Source: Cloacimonetes bacterium UBA5456 (lineage in GTDB: Bacteria; Cloacimonadota; Cloacimonadia; Cloacimonadales; Cloacimonadaceae). Taken from it: a stretch of 19,826 nucleotides of DNA. The position numbers were made by a program, and so were the translations under genes. Below the pieces are notes generated by a model that was not told the DNA's origin, ran no database searches, and saw only the letters and a program-made list of their open reading frames with translations. The DNA is taken from NCBI GenBank assembly GCA_002427325.1, contig DIQS01000064.1, positions 1 to 19,826 of the forward strand, given 5' to 3'. Positions 7,008 to 15,609 of this stretch are shown piece after piece (position 1 is the first letter of the stretch; every line of letters starts with the position of its first letter).

Positions 7008-8991
7008 CAGACCCTTTCAAGTTTTATTAGACCCCGTGCTGCCGCCCGATCCCGTGTTTGAAGAAGGAATTAGGCACGCACCGGATAGAGGACTCAACCT
7101 TTCTAAAAAAGAGATCAAAACCGCTTTGAAGAATGCTCTGAGATATGTGCCAAAAAGCTTGCATAAAGAGCTGGCTCCCGAGTTTTTGGAAGAGCTCAAG
7201 ACTCGTGGTAGAATCTATGGCTATCGCTATCGCCCTCAGGGTAGGCTCAAAGGCAAGCCTATTGATGAGTATAAGGGAATCGTGCAAGCCCGAGCCTTGC
7301 AGGTGATGATTGATAACAATCTTGATTTTGATATTGCGCTATATCCTTATGAATTAGTTACCTATGGTGAAACTGGGCAGGTGTGCCAAAACTGGATGCA
7401 ATATAGACTTATCATGAAATATCTTGAGGTGATGAAAGAAAACCAGACTTTGGTGGTGGCAAGCGGACATCCCGTTGGGCTTTTCCCTTCAGCACCGCAT
7501 GCGCCGAGAGTGATCTCAACCAACGGACTTGTGATCGGTAAGTGGGATAATCCTGAAGATTTCAAGCGTCTCACCGCACTTGGCGTGGCGAATTACGGTC
7601 AAATGACGGCTGGTGGGTGGATGTATATCGGGCCTCAAGGCATCGTGCATGGAACCTTTATCACGCTGCTAAACGCTGGGCGTAAATATTTGGGAATCCC
7701 GGAGGATAAAGACCTTGCGGGTGTATTGTTTATCTCGTCCGGCTTGGGTGGGATGAGCGGTGCGCAAGCTAAGGCCGTCGAGATTGCCGGTGGAATTGGT
7801 ATCATCGCTGAAGTGGATTATTCTCGCATCGAAACCCGCCATTCACAGGGCTGGGTGAAGAAAGTGTCCTCCGATCTGGCGCAAGTATTTCGCTGGGTGG
7901 ATGAAGCAAGAATCACCAAAGAGCCGCTATCCATCGCATATCACGGGAATATCGTGGACCTCTTGGAATATGTGGATAAACACGATATCAAGGCGGAACT
8001 AATCAGTGACCAAACCTCTTGTCATGCCGTCTATGAGGGCGGATATACTCCTGCGGGATATAACTTTGAAGAGGGGCGTAAGTTGCTTGAAAAGGATGAA
8101 AAAGCCTTTAAGAATAGTGTTGATGAATCGTTGAAACGGCATTTCCGCGTGCTCAAATCTCTTACTGCAAAGGGCGGGAGGTTCTGGGACTATGGCAACA
8201 GCTTCATGGCGTCTGTCTTTGATGCCGGCGAACTTGAGATTGCCAAAGATAAAAAGAGCACGAATGATGGCTTCATCTGGCCTTCCTATGTGGAAGATAT
8301 CATGGGGCCAATGTGCTTTGACTTTGGTTATGGCCCTTTCCGTTGGGTGTGTCTCTCCCGCAAGGATAGCGATCTGCGGGCTACCGATAAGGCTGCTGCT
8401 GAGTTGATCGATCCCACGCGTAATTCGATGGATCGAGACAATCATCATTGGATCACTACTGCGGAGGAGAATGCGCTCGTGGTCGGCACAAAAGCGAGAA
8501 TACTCTATGCCGATGAAGAAGGACGTGTGAGGATTGCGCTTAAGTTTAACGATATGGTGCGCAAAGGCGAGATAGGTCCCGTCATCTTGGGCAGAGACCA
8601 TCATGACGTCTCCGGGACTGATTCACCTTTCAGAGAAACCTCCAACATCTATGATGGATCAAATCTCATGGCTGATATGGCCACTCATTGCTTTGCCGGG
8701 AACGCTGCGCGTGGTATGACGCTCACCGTGCTCTCAAATGGCGGCGGAGTGGGCATCGGCAGAAGCATCAATGGTGGGAACGGCATTGTTCTTGATGGGA
8801 GCGATCTCATCGATGAAGTCATCCGCAAAGGACTCTCTTGGGATGTTATGGGCGGAGTTGCTCGCAGAGCTTGGGCTTGTAACCAAGGCGCTGTGTCAAC
8901 CTCTGAAGATTGGAATGAAAAACATGGAAATGAGGGTGTTATCACCATTCCGCATGAGGCGGATGATGATTACCTTGATAGTTTGATCTAA
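7000..8991 (+). CDS. hutU: Urocanate hydratase (urocanase), long form
   Basis: NAD-dependent enzyme that hydrates urocanate to 4-imidazolone-5-propanoate, the second step of histidine breakdown. At about 663 residues it is the long form, also seen in animals, rather than the roughly 555-residue Pseudomonas type. Recognisable blocks are YGQMTAGGWMYIGPQGIVHGT, the nucleotide-binding GLGGMSGAQ, the GYGPFRWVC segment with a conserved Cys near residue 451, and the Gly-rich SNGGGVGIG near the C-terminus. Two ATGs stand side by side (6997 and 7000); the AAAGAGG ribosome site at 6987-6993 is better spaced for 7000. Either overlaps the end of the cysteine desulfidase gene. Histidine ammonia-lyase and imidazolonepropionase are not in this window. 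Confidence 0.9.
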   Translation: MSNRPFQVLLDPVLPPDPVFEEGIRHAPDRGLNLSKKEIKTALKNALRYVPKSLHKELAPEFLEELKTRGRIYGYRYRPQGRLKGKPIDEYKGIVQARALQVMIDNNLDFDIALYPYELVTYGETGQVCQNWMQYRLIMKYLEVMKENQTLVVASGHPVGLFPSAPHAPRVISTNGLVIGKWDNPEDFKRLTALGVANYGQMTAGGWMYIGPQGIVHGTFITLLNAGRKYLGIPEDKDLAGVLFISSGLGGMSGAQAKAVEIAGGIGIIAEVDYSRIETRHSQGWVKKVSSDLAQVFRWVDEARITKEPLSIAYHGNIVDLLEYVDKHDIKAELISDQTSCHAVYEGGYTPAGYNFEEGRKLLEKDEKAFKNSVDESLKRHFRVLKSLTAKGGRFWDYGNSFMASVFDAGELEIAKDKKSTNDGFIWPSYVEDIMGPMCFDFGYGPFRWVCLSRKDSDLRATDKAAAELIDPTRNSMDRDNHHWITTAEENALVVGTKARILYADEEGRVRIALKFNDMVRKGEIGPVILGRDHHDVSGTDSPFRETSNIYDGSNLMADMATHCFAGNAARGMTLTVLSNGGGVGIGRSINGGNGIVLDGSDLIDEVIRKGLSWDVMGGVARRAWACNQGAVSTSEDWNEKHGNEGVITIPHEADDDYLDSLI

Positions 8992-9013
8992 GAAATATAT
9001 AAGGAAGTGCGAA

Positions 9014-10375
9014 ATGCTTAGTCAGTTTACCAGAATTATGAAAGCTGAAGGTCTGCCGGAGCTTGTTATCCGCACCTTTTCATCTTATTATGAAGCATTG
9101 AAGAAAGGCGAAAAGGGCATGATTCCGGACCAGGCAATAAGGCCGCCATCAACAGCATCCTTGATTCGCTATGAAGACCTCTCAGCACAAGATATTTCGC
9201 GCTATCTGAAGAAAATAGCGGTGATAAAGCTCAATGGAGGTCTCGGCACTTCCATGGGACTTTCCCGCGCCAAATCTTTGCTTCCCGTCAAAGGGAGCAT
9301 GACCTTTTTGGATATCATTGTTCGGCATGTTCTTGCATTGCGCTCCGGTAGCGGCTATGAGATTCAATTGATGTTCATGAACAGCTTTGCTACGGAAGAG
9401 GATACGCTCAAGTTCTTGGAAAAATATCCCGATCTGATGAATCAGGAGCTGCCTGCGACTTTCGTGCAAAACAAATATCCGCGTATCAAGCAAGAAAGTC
9501 TTATGCCGCTGGATGGCAGTGAAAAGGCGATGAATTGGAATCCGCCCGGGCATGGGGATATCTATACCGTGCTTTCATCCACGGGACTCTTGCAAGAGAT
9601 GTTAAACAAAGGTTATCGCTATGCCTTTGTTTCGAATTCCGACAATCTCGGGGCAACGGTTGATCCTCGCATTGCAGCCTATATGGAAGAGCATAAGGTT
9701 CCTTTCATCATGGAGGTATGCGATCGCTTGGAGATGGATAAGAAAGGCGGGCATCTCGCCGAAGACCTTGATGGTCAATTGCTCCTTAGAGAAGTGGCTC
9801 AATGTCCCCAGGAAGATATTGATAGCTTTCAAAACATCGAGAAATATCAGTTCTTTAATACCAATAACCTTTGGATCGATCTGCAGGCTTTGGATTGGCA
9901 TCTCATTACCGGTGCTGGCATGATGCTTCTGCCCTTGATTGTCAATCCCAAAGAAGTTGATGCAACGAAAGTGTTTCAGATCGAGACGGCAATGGGCGCG
10001 GCTATCAGTAGCTTCTCCGGTGCAAAAGCATTGGTGGTTCCTCGCGATAGGTTTGCTCCCGTGAAAACTACAAATGACTTGCTCGCGGTGTGGTCGGACG
10101 CTTATGAGCTAAATGATCAATATCAGATTCAGCTAAAACGTGGACTCTATAAATCTCCATATATCGAGCTCGATAAGAGATATTATAATGATATAAGCTC
10201 CATGCAAAAGCGTTTCCCGCATATCCCATCTCTTGCCGGATGTAAGGAATTGATCGTTAAGGGAGATATCACCTTTGGCGAAGAAGTGGTCTGCGACGGG
10301 AGGGTGAACATCAGCTCGTCTTCACCGCAGACTCTTCGCAATAAGCTATATACCGGTAACATCGAGCTGGAATGA
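9014..10375 (+). CDS. UTP--glucose-1-phosphate uridylyltransferase, eukaryotic (UDPGP) type
   Basis: Nucleotidyltransferase of 453 residues making UDP-glucose (or related UDP-sugars) from UTP and a sugar-1-phosphate. It carries the UDPGP-family fingerprint: LNGGLGTSMG beginning at residue 73 with the following KS, then TFLD, FVQNKYPRI, NWNPPGHGDIY (sugar/nucleotide contacts) and SNSDNLGATVD. This is the family of plant and animal UGPases, not the bacterial GalU family. The C-terminal part appears to be the usual left-handed beta-helix tail. It sits 12 bases upstream of the MCE gene, so it may feed surface glycan or glycolipid synthesis alongside envelope lipid transport, but this is inference from position. 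UDP-GlcNAc pyrophosphorylase activity is a less likely alternative. ATG 9014 follows AAGGAAG. Confidence 0.85.
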   Translation: MLSQFTRIMKAEGLPELVIRTFSSYYEALKKGEKGMIPDQAIRPPSTASLIRYEDLSAQDISRYLKKIAVIKLNGGLGTSMGLSRAKSLLPVKGSMTFLDIIVRHVLALRSGSGYEIQLMFMNSFATEEDTLKFLEKYPDLMNQELPATFVQNKYPRIKQESLMPLDGSEKAMNWNPPGHGDIYTVLSSTGLLQEMLNKGYRYAFVSNSDNLGATVDPRIAAYMEEHKVPFIMEVCDRLEMDKKGGHLAEDLDGQLLLREVAQCPQEDIDSFQNIEKYQFFNTNNLWIDLQALDWHLITGAGMMLLPLIVNPKEVDATKVFQIETAMGAAISSFSGAKALVVPRDRFAPVKTTNDLLAVWSDAYELNDQYQIQLKRGLYKSPYIELDKRYYNDISSMQKRFPHIPSLAGCKELIVKGDITFGEEVVCDGRVNISSSSPQTLRNKLYTGNIELE

Positions 10376-10387
10376 GGAGGCAAAGAT

Positions 10388-11587
10388 ATGGTTTCTAAAG
10401 CGACAAAAGTTCGTTTGGGCGTATTTCTGGTTGTAGGTTTTATGCTCATTCTCATCTTCGCTGCTGCGGTAGCAGGAAATAAGCTTAGACAGAATTGGGA
10501 TGAATACTACATAGTTTTTGACGACTATCCCGTGAGTGGCTTGCAGTTGGGCGGCACCGTGAACTATCAAGGTATCAAGGTGGGGCGTGTCAAAGATATA
10601 CGCATTGATCCCAATGATGTAAAGAAAGTCTTGATAACAATACAGATCGAGCCGGGAACGCCTATAAAAGATGATACAGAAGCTGTGCTTTCATTGGTGG
10701 GAATCACAGGGCTTAAAGCTGTAGAGATCAAAGGCGGCACCAATGAAGCGATGACCTTAAAGCCACTGTCGTATATCAAAGCGGGCTCTACTATGATCGA
10801 TAATATATCCGACAGAGCTGTGTCTATCGTTGATAAACTCGATCTGATCGCAGAAAACATCAATGAGATGACGAACGCTGAAAACAGAGAAAACATCGCA
10901 AAGATCCTCGAAGAAACGGGCTTGATCTTGTATGAAACACGACAAAATGTGAGCTCGACCATGGCTGCCCTTACTCGAGTTGCAAACAATACGGCAGTCC
11001 TGACAGACGAACTGAGCCAAAACATCGAAACGCTGACCACGAGCGTGACAGGCAATATCGATGATGTGGCTGGCGTTACCATTGAATCTGTAAAAGAAAT
11101 CACCGAGACTTTGAATGCGGAGCTACTCAACATCACTCAAACCTTGAATACGACGGTTGAAGAGCTTACAGGCCAAGCAACAGCATTGCTGGACGACAGT
11201 CGCTTCCACCTCAACAATATCGGCGCGAATGCAAATACTCTCGTGGTAGAAAGCACCGAGCAAATTGTGCTGCTGAGTTCAAACCTCAACAGATCCTTGG
11301 ATAAGATCAACAGCGTATTCTACTCCGAAGAGTTTGATTCTATCGTCAACAACCTCAACATCCTTGCGAAGCAACTGAACGAAGCAAATCTCGGCGAGCT
11401 TGCATCTGATCTTGGGGTGACGGTTAAACGCACAGGAACTTTGATAAACAACTTGAATAGAACGGTGCAAAGGTCTCGTGATGACCTCGCCGAAACCCTT
11501 GAAAACCTTCGTGATGCTACAGACAATCTCAACGAGTTTTCTCGACAATTAGCCGATAACCCGGCTATCCTTATTCGCGGCAATTAG
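10388..11587 (+). CDS. MCE-domain (MlaD-type) lipid-transport protein with long helical tail
   Basis: Periplasmic component of an MCE lipid transporter, 399 residues. One membrane helix at about residues 10-31 anchors it in the inner membrane. A single MCE domain follows (about 38-115), with the typical V-N-Y-Q-G-I-K-V-G-R-V core. Residues 140-390 are rich in Asn, Thr, Leu and Glu with heptad-like spacing and no Cys, suggesting long helices that could build a needle or tube across the periplasm, as proposed for other tail-bearing MCE proteins; E. coli MlaD (about 183 residues) lacks such a tail. The C-terminus (ADNPAILIRGN) resembles the end of many MCE proteins. Start ATG 10388 has a strong GAGGAGG site. 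It is the first gene of the lipid-transport cassette. Confidence 0.88.
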   Translation: MVSKATKVRLGVFLVVGFMLILIFAAAVAGNKLRQNWDEYYIVFDDYPVSGLQLGGTVNYQGIKVGRVKDIRIDPNDVKKVLITIQIEPGTPIKDDTEAVLSLVGITGLKAVEIKGGTNEAMTLKPLSYIKAGSTMIDNISDRAVSIVDKLDLIAENINEMTNAENRENIAKILEETGLILYETRQNVSSTMAALTRVANNTAVLTDELSQNIETLTTSVTGNIDDVAGVTIESVKEITETLNAELLNITQTLNTTVEELTGQATALLDDSRFHLNNIGANANTLVVESTEQIVLLSSNLNRSLDKINSVFYSEEFDSIVNNLNILAKQLNEANLGELASDLGVTVKRTGTLINNLNRTVQRSRDDLAETLENLRDATDNLNEFSRQLADNPAILIRGN

Positions 11588-11590
11588 ACG

Positions 11591-11596
11591 AGGTGA
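11591..11596 (+). promoter_or_regulatory. Ribosome-binding site that decides the lipoprotein start
   Basis: AGGTGA ends five bases before ATG 11602, good spacing. The alternative in-frame GTG at 11593 lies inside this site and has no ribosome site of its own. ATG 11602 also gives the cleaner lipoprotein signal (Met-Lys-Lys at once), so 11602 is preferred. Confidence 0.6.
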
Positions 11597-11601
11597 GTTT
11601 T

Positions 11602-13767
11602 ATGAAAAAGAGTTTTATTTTTGGCTTATCACTTTTAGTACTACTCATGACAGGGTGTTTTGCTAAAGTTGATAAAGCGGCAACAAATTATTATGTCCTT
11701 GATTATCAGAGCAGCACAGAGGTGCCTGACTTGGTGATGCAAAACAACAACGGCAAAGCTTTACATGTCATGAACGGACGTGTCAACCGAACCTACAATA
11801 GAAATCAGATTGTGGTCAAAGAAAGCTTCTATCAGGTTCGCTTTCTTGCTGATGAACTTTGGGCAAACCGCTTGTCCGACGCTATCCCCGCAATTATCTC
11901 GCAAAGATTGAGAGCCTATAACATCTTTTCGAGTGTAAGTCGCGAAGCCACTGAAAAAGACCCTGATTACTATCTCGAAACAAATATCTTGAACTTAGAG
12001 AAGATAGAAGGGAAGCAACCGCGAGCCTTTTTGAGAATTGAGTTTATCCTAAGGGATAGTTCCGGCGAGAAGACGATTGTAGCACACAGTGCCGAGAGAT
12101 ATAGCCAACTCATTGATAACAGCACCGTATATTTCGTTCAGGTCATAAACAACATGATCATGGAAGAAACTAATACCTTTGCCGCAAAATATATAGCTCA
12201 ATCAGCGGGAAGACCCTTTGTGTCTTCAAGAGATGACGCCGCACGTCGCCTTTCAGCCCCTGAGAGATATCTCACAGAACAATTAGAAAATGAAGAGACC
12301 CATCCATCCTTTGGTGAATTGCTTCTGAGAACAAAGGCAAACGTAAACACTGAAATGAAATATTCAATAGAGGCCTTAGACAGCTTAAATACCGTGATAG
12401 CTACATATACAGCGGAATTTAACGAGCCCATACAATTGCTCACAGGCAGATATCGTGTCATTGTCGGTCATAACGAGGATATCAGCATGATCTTGGATGT
12501 TCATCCCATGCAACGCACTGTCGTTCCTCGTGATTGGAGCGAACTTCGCGTGCGCATTCTCGATCTCTCTCAAGACAGAGTAAGGCAAAACTATGACATC
12601 TGGTCGCGCAATGAAGACGTTTTGGGATATGATAGAGTAGGTCAAGATTTCAGTATTAGCGATGAAGAGCACGGTATCGACGAAAAGCTGTGGATATTGC
12701 CTCCCGGAAATTATATGGTCACGCTGAGCGGTTATTCTTGGAGCGATCTCAAAGACTTTACCACGGTATGCCTCAATCATGGTGACAGCCATGTTTTGAC
12801 GATCATTGTCGATCCTTCATCAAGTAGCGGCACAATATTTGTTGGTGCAGGCATATTAGCCGATGAAATGGACATCGGCGGTTCTAAGTTTCACAAAGGA
12901 GTGATACACGCAAACGTGAACATCAGCTCAAACAACGAGACAAAACAAGACGAGCCCACCTATAGTTTGAACCTGAACGGCACATTGGAAAACACCATTG
13001 ATCATGAGTTTAAACCATTCCACTACAATCTACGAAGCATTTATGATGTGGGTGCAAACTTCTCAAAGAATAATGATTTCAGGATCAATTTAGATGGTTA
13101 TTCCATGAAGAACACATTTCTTTTGTATCCTTGGTCAAAGGGTAAAAAACTGCTGAATAACTTTGCCGTTTATGCCAGAGCAGACCTAAACACCCACTTT
13201 TTTGATGAATACACGTATTTTGACAAAGATTATAATATCATACTCTTAGACCGGGACAACAACGAATTAGAAACGATTTTAAACCAAGATAAATTGCGCA
13301 CAAAGGTCGCTTTATCCCCGATCAAGCTCAAAGAAGGAGGCGGACTCACATATAGACTCAATCTAGGGCCAAACAGCACCGTCAGCCTCAGAGGAGGTTA
13401 TGGTTGGCAACAAGACCTAAGCAGCCGTGCTTTTAGCCACAAAGAGAGCAAGACAGTTGATGGTGTGCCCTACGAAGTTTATATGGAATTACCGAACAAA
13501 TATGACCGCGGCATCGAAGCAACTCTGATTTTGTCTGCAGGAAATATCTTCAAGTTATTCTCTCTAAACAGCTCTGTAGATGCGCTTTTCCCGATTGGTG
13601 ATGTTGGCGTCATGCCGCGCATCGAGAATGAAAACAGGTTAAACTTCAGGATATATCGGAATGTGTCGTTAGATTTCCGACTTAACCTGCATTATGATGA
13701 ATCTTCAAATCAAGACTGGTGGGTCTATGATTATAGTGCCTACCTGCGCATGAGTCTTTTCTACTGA
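11602..13767 (+). CDS. PqiC-like ABC-transport auxiliary lipoprotein fused to a predicted outer-membrane beta-barrel
   Basis: Unusually large protein of 721 residues. Residues 1-19 are a lipoprotein signal (MKK, hydrophobic stretch, LLMTGC with Cys19). Residues 20-200 look like the ABC-type transport auxiliary domain (PqiC/DUF330 type): YYVLDY near the start, then the FLADELWANRLSDAI segment, then a conserved-looking IEFILRD strand region. Residues about 205-405 look like one or two beta-sandwich modules (GRYRVIVG, PPGNYMVTLSG). Residues about 410-721 alternate polar and hydrophobic residues in many short strands with Gly/Asn/Asp turns, and the protein ends in YLRMSLFY, an aromatic C-terminus typical of BAM-assembled barrels; the pattern recalls DUF3078 barrels. 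Ordinary PqiC-type lipoproteins are about 200 residues. The domain layout is inferred by eye. The stop overlaps the next start by one base. Confidence 0.75.
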   Translation: MKKSFIFGLSLLVLLMTGCFAKVDKAATNYYVLDYQSSTEVPDLVMQNNNGKALHVMNGRVNRTYNRNQIVVKESFYQVRFLADELWANRLSDAIPAIISQRLRAYNIFSSVSREATEKDPDYYLETNILNLEKIEGKQPRAFLRIEFILRDSSGEKTIVAHSAERYSQLIDNSTVYFVQVINNMIMEETNTFAAKYIAQSAGRPFVSSRDDAARRLSAPERYLTEQLENEETHPSFGELLLRTKANVNTEMKYSIEALDSLNTVIATYTAEFNEPIQLLTGRYRVIVGHNEDISMILDVHPMQRTVVPRDWSELRVRILDLSQDRVRQNYDIWSRNEDVLGYDRVGQDFSISDEEHGIDEKLWILPPGNYMVTLSGYSWSDLKDFTTVCLNHGDSHVLTIIVDPSSSSGTIFVGAGILADEMDIGGSKFHKGVIHANVNISSNNETKQDEPTYSLNLNGTLENTIDHEFKPFHYNLRSIYDVGANFSKNNDFRINLDGYSMKNTFLLYPWSKGKKLLNNFAVYARADLNTHFFDEYTYFDKDYNIILLDRDNNELETILNQDKLRTKVALSPIKLKEGGGLTYRLNLGPNSTVSLRGGYGWQQDLSSRAFSHKESKTVDGVPYEVYMELPNKYDRGIEATLILSAGNIFKLFSLNSSVDALFPIGDVGVMPRIENENRLNFRIYRNVSLDFRLNLHYDESSNQDWWVYDYSAYLRMSLFY

Positions 13768-14855
13768 TGAATCTTAAGGTCGAGAACAATATCCTTTTCG
13801 TCCAAACGAATCTGGACAAATTTAACGTTTCTGAGCTAAAAGAGCAGTTTTTGCGCCTAAAGAAAAGTCGTGAATTACAAGGCGTGAGTGTGATCGACCT
13901 CGAAGCTGTGCAGGAGATAGACAGTGCGGGAGTTGCCCTTTTAGACAGCTTTCAGGAGCTTTTGGAGAGCGAAGCCAAGCTACTCTTGATGAGAGGTGCA
14001 TCTGCTTCCGTGAGAAGCCTTATTGAGACCTTCAGCACGACCAAACTGGAGTTCGTGGAAGTCCCTAAACCCACAGGATTGTGGGAGACTGTCGGTGAGT
14101 CTGCACTAAACTTCTATCAGATGATGGTCACAGCGCTCACCCTTGCTTCCGAGATATTCTATTACAGCCTTGTCGGAATCTTTTCTCGCAAGACGGCGCG
14201 GAAAGGCTCATTGATCCAGCAGGCCTTCATCCTGGGTAGTCAAGCTTTGCCCATCGTTGCCCTACTCTCTTTCATCATCGGCTTCATCCTTTCTCTGCAG
14301 TCCGGCATGCAACTGAAAAACTTTGGCGTGGGCGTTTTTTTAGCCGACCTTTTGTCCATCACCATGGTTCGTGAGATGGGCCCGCTCATCACTTCAATCA
14401 TCGTGGCAGGTAGAAGCGGCAGTGCAATCGCTTCCGAGATAGCGACAATGGAGGTGACAGAGGAGCTCGACGCCCTGCGCATGATGGCTCTGCACCCCAT
14501 CAAGTTCATCGTCGTACCAAAGTTCCATGCAATCACCATTGTGATGCCCATCTTAGTCATGTTCAGCATACTCGTCAGTCAGATCGGCGGAGCAATTATT
14601 GCCGTCGGCGTCTTGGACACTTCGTTTGAAAACTTCGTCGCACGCTCCATCAACATCCTTTCCATCAAAGACATCATCATCAGTTTTTCCAAAAGCATTT
14701 GGTTTGCTTGGGTTATTGTCATTGTCGGTGCTTTTTATGGATTTCAAGTAAAAGGTGGGGCAGAAGGCGTGGGAAAAGCTACTACATCCGCTGTTGTGAC
14801 ATCCATCTTCGCCGTCATCGTCTTTGACGCAATCTTCAGCCTCTTATATCTGTGA
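13767..14855 (+). CDS. MlaE-family lipid ABC permease with fused N-terminal STAS (MlaB-like) domain
   Basis: Inner-membrane permease of an MCE transporter, 362 residues. Residues 1-100 are a STAS domain with the loop DSAG at 52-55; the position phosphorylated in regulatory STAS proteins is Ala54, so it is probably structural, like MlaB. Residues about 145-362 form the MlaE domain: several hydrophobic helices, the interfacial segment LKNFGVGVFLADL, the REMGPLITSIIVAGRSGSAI core and the MEVTEELDALRMM coupling region that contacts the ATPase. The fusion removes the need for a separate mlaB gene, and none is seen. The ATG overlaps the lipoprotein stop (TGATG), indicating translational coupling. 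Confidence 0.92.
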   Translation: MNLKVENNILFVQTNLDKFNVSELKEQFLRLKKSRELQGVSVIDLEAVQEIDSAGVALLDSFQELLESEAKLLLMRGASASVRSLIETFSTTKLEFVEVPKPTGLWETVGESALNFYQMMVTALTLASEIFYYSLVGIFSRKTARKGSLIQQAFILGSQALPIVALLSFIIGFILSLQSGMQLKNFGVGVFLADLLSITMVREMGPLITSIIVAGRSGSAIASEIATMEVTEELDALRMMALHPIKFIVVPKFHAITIVMPILVMFSILVSQIGGAIIAVGVLDTSFENFVARSINILSIKDIIISFSKSIWFAWVIVIVGAFYGFQVKGGAEGVGKATTSAVVTSIFAVIVFDAIFSLLYL

Positions 14856-14862
14856 GGATTAA

Positions 14863-15609
14863 GTGAGCAGTATCAAACCCGTAATCCGCATAAAAGACCT
14901 CGTCGCCAAATATGGTGATCTGACCATCTTAAAAGGAATTACTGTGGATATAATGCCGCACGAAATAACCGTAATCTTAGGCTCCAGCGGATGCGGGAAG
15001 ACCACTTTGCTCAAGAATATGCTCCGCCTCTATGAACCCTTTGCCGGCAGCGTTCATTTTTGGGATGAAAATGTGCTTGAGATGAACGAAAAAGAATTTG
15101 ACGAAGTGCTCAAAAAGACAGGCATGCTCTTCCAAGGTGGTGCACTGCTAAATTCCATAAGTATCTATGACAATGTATCCATACCGCTGGAGATGCACAC
15201 CAATCTCGATAAAGATTTGATGGATAAGATCATCAAAGTGAAACTCAAACTCGTCGGACTCAGCCATGCAATGCACAAGCTTCCTGCCGAACTTTCAGGC
15301 GGAATGCGTAAACGAGCATCACTGGCAAGAGCCATGGCTTTGGATCCGGAAATACTATTTTTTGACGAACCTACCGCCGGACTTGATCCCATCACCTCTG
15401 AATCCCTCGACGCCCTGATTTTAACTCTCAAAAAGCAATTAAATATGACCTTTGTGATCGTCACGCACGAACTTGCTTCCATCCATCGTATTGCCGATAA
15501 GATCATCTTCTTGGATTCAGGCGAGATGCTCTTCTGTGGCACGCTTAAAGAAGCAGAGAAAGCTGGAATCCCCCAGATGGATCGCTTCTTTAAGGTAGGT
15601 AAGTTTTGA
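14863..15609 (+). CDS. MlaF-type lipid ABC transporter ATP-binding protein
   Basis: Cytoplasmic ATPase powering the MCE transporter, 248 residues. Motifs are all intact: Walker A GSSGCGKTT (40-48, Lys46), Q-loop Gln91, signature LSGGMRKR (144-151), Walker B ILFFDEP (164-170) with Glu169, D-loop and switch His202 (VTHE). The LSGGMRKR signature is typical of MlaF/Ttg2A proteins. Translation starts at GTG 14863, behind GAGGA at 14854-14858 that overlaps the permease stop. Its last four bases overlap the start of folA. Confidence 0.93.
   Translation: MSSIKPVIRIKDLVAKYGDLTILKGITVDIMPHEITVILGSSGCGKTTLLKNMLRLYEPFAGSVHFWDENVLEMNEKEFDEVLKKTGMLFQGGALLNSISIYDNVSIPLEMHTNLDKDLMDKIIKVKLKLVGLSHAMHKLPAELSGGMRKRASLARAMALDPEILFFDEPTAGLDPITSESLDALILTLKKQLNMTFVIVTHELASIHRIADKIIFLDSGEMLFCGTLKEAEKAGIPQMDRFFKVGKF

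Noticed and set aside
7999..8604. 201-codon open frame on the minus strand
   Set aside because: Antisense to urocanate hydratase, with no domain and no ribosome site that I can recognise; a shadow of the real gene.
11593..11601. GTG start adding three residues to the lipoprotein
   Set aside because: The GTG falls inside the ribosome-binding site of ATG 11602, and the shorter form begins with a standard Met-Lys-Lys signal peptide.
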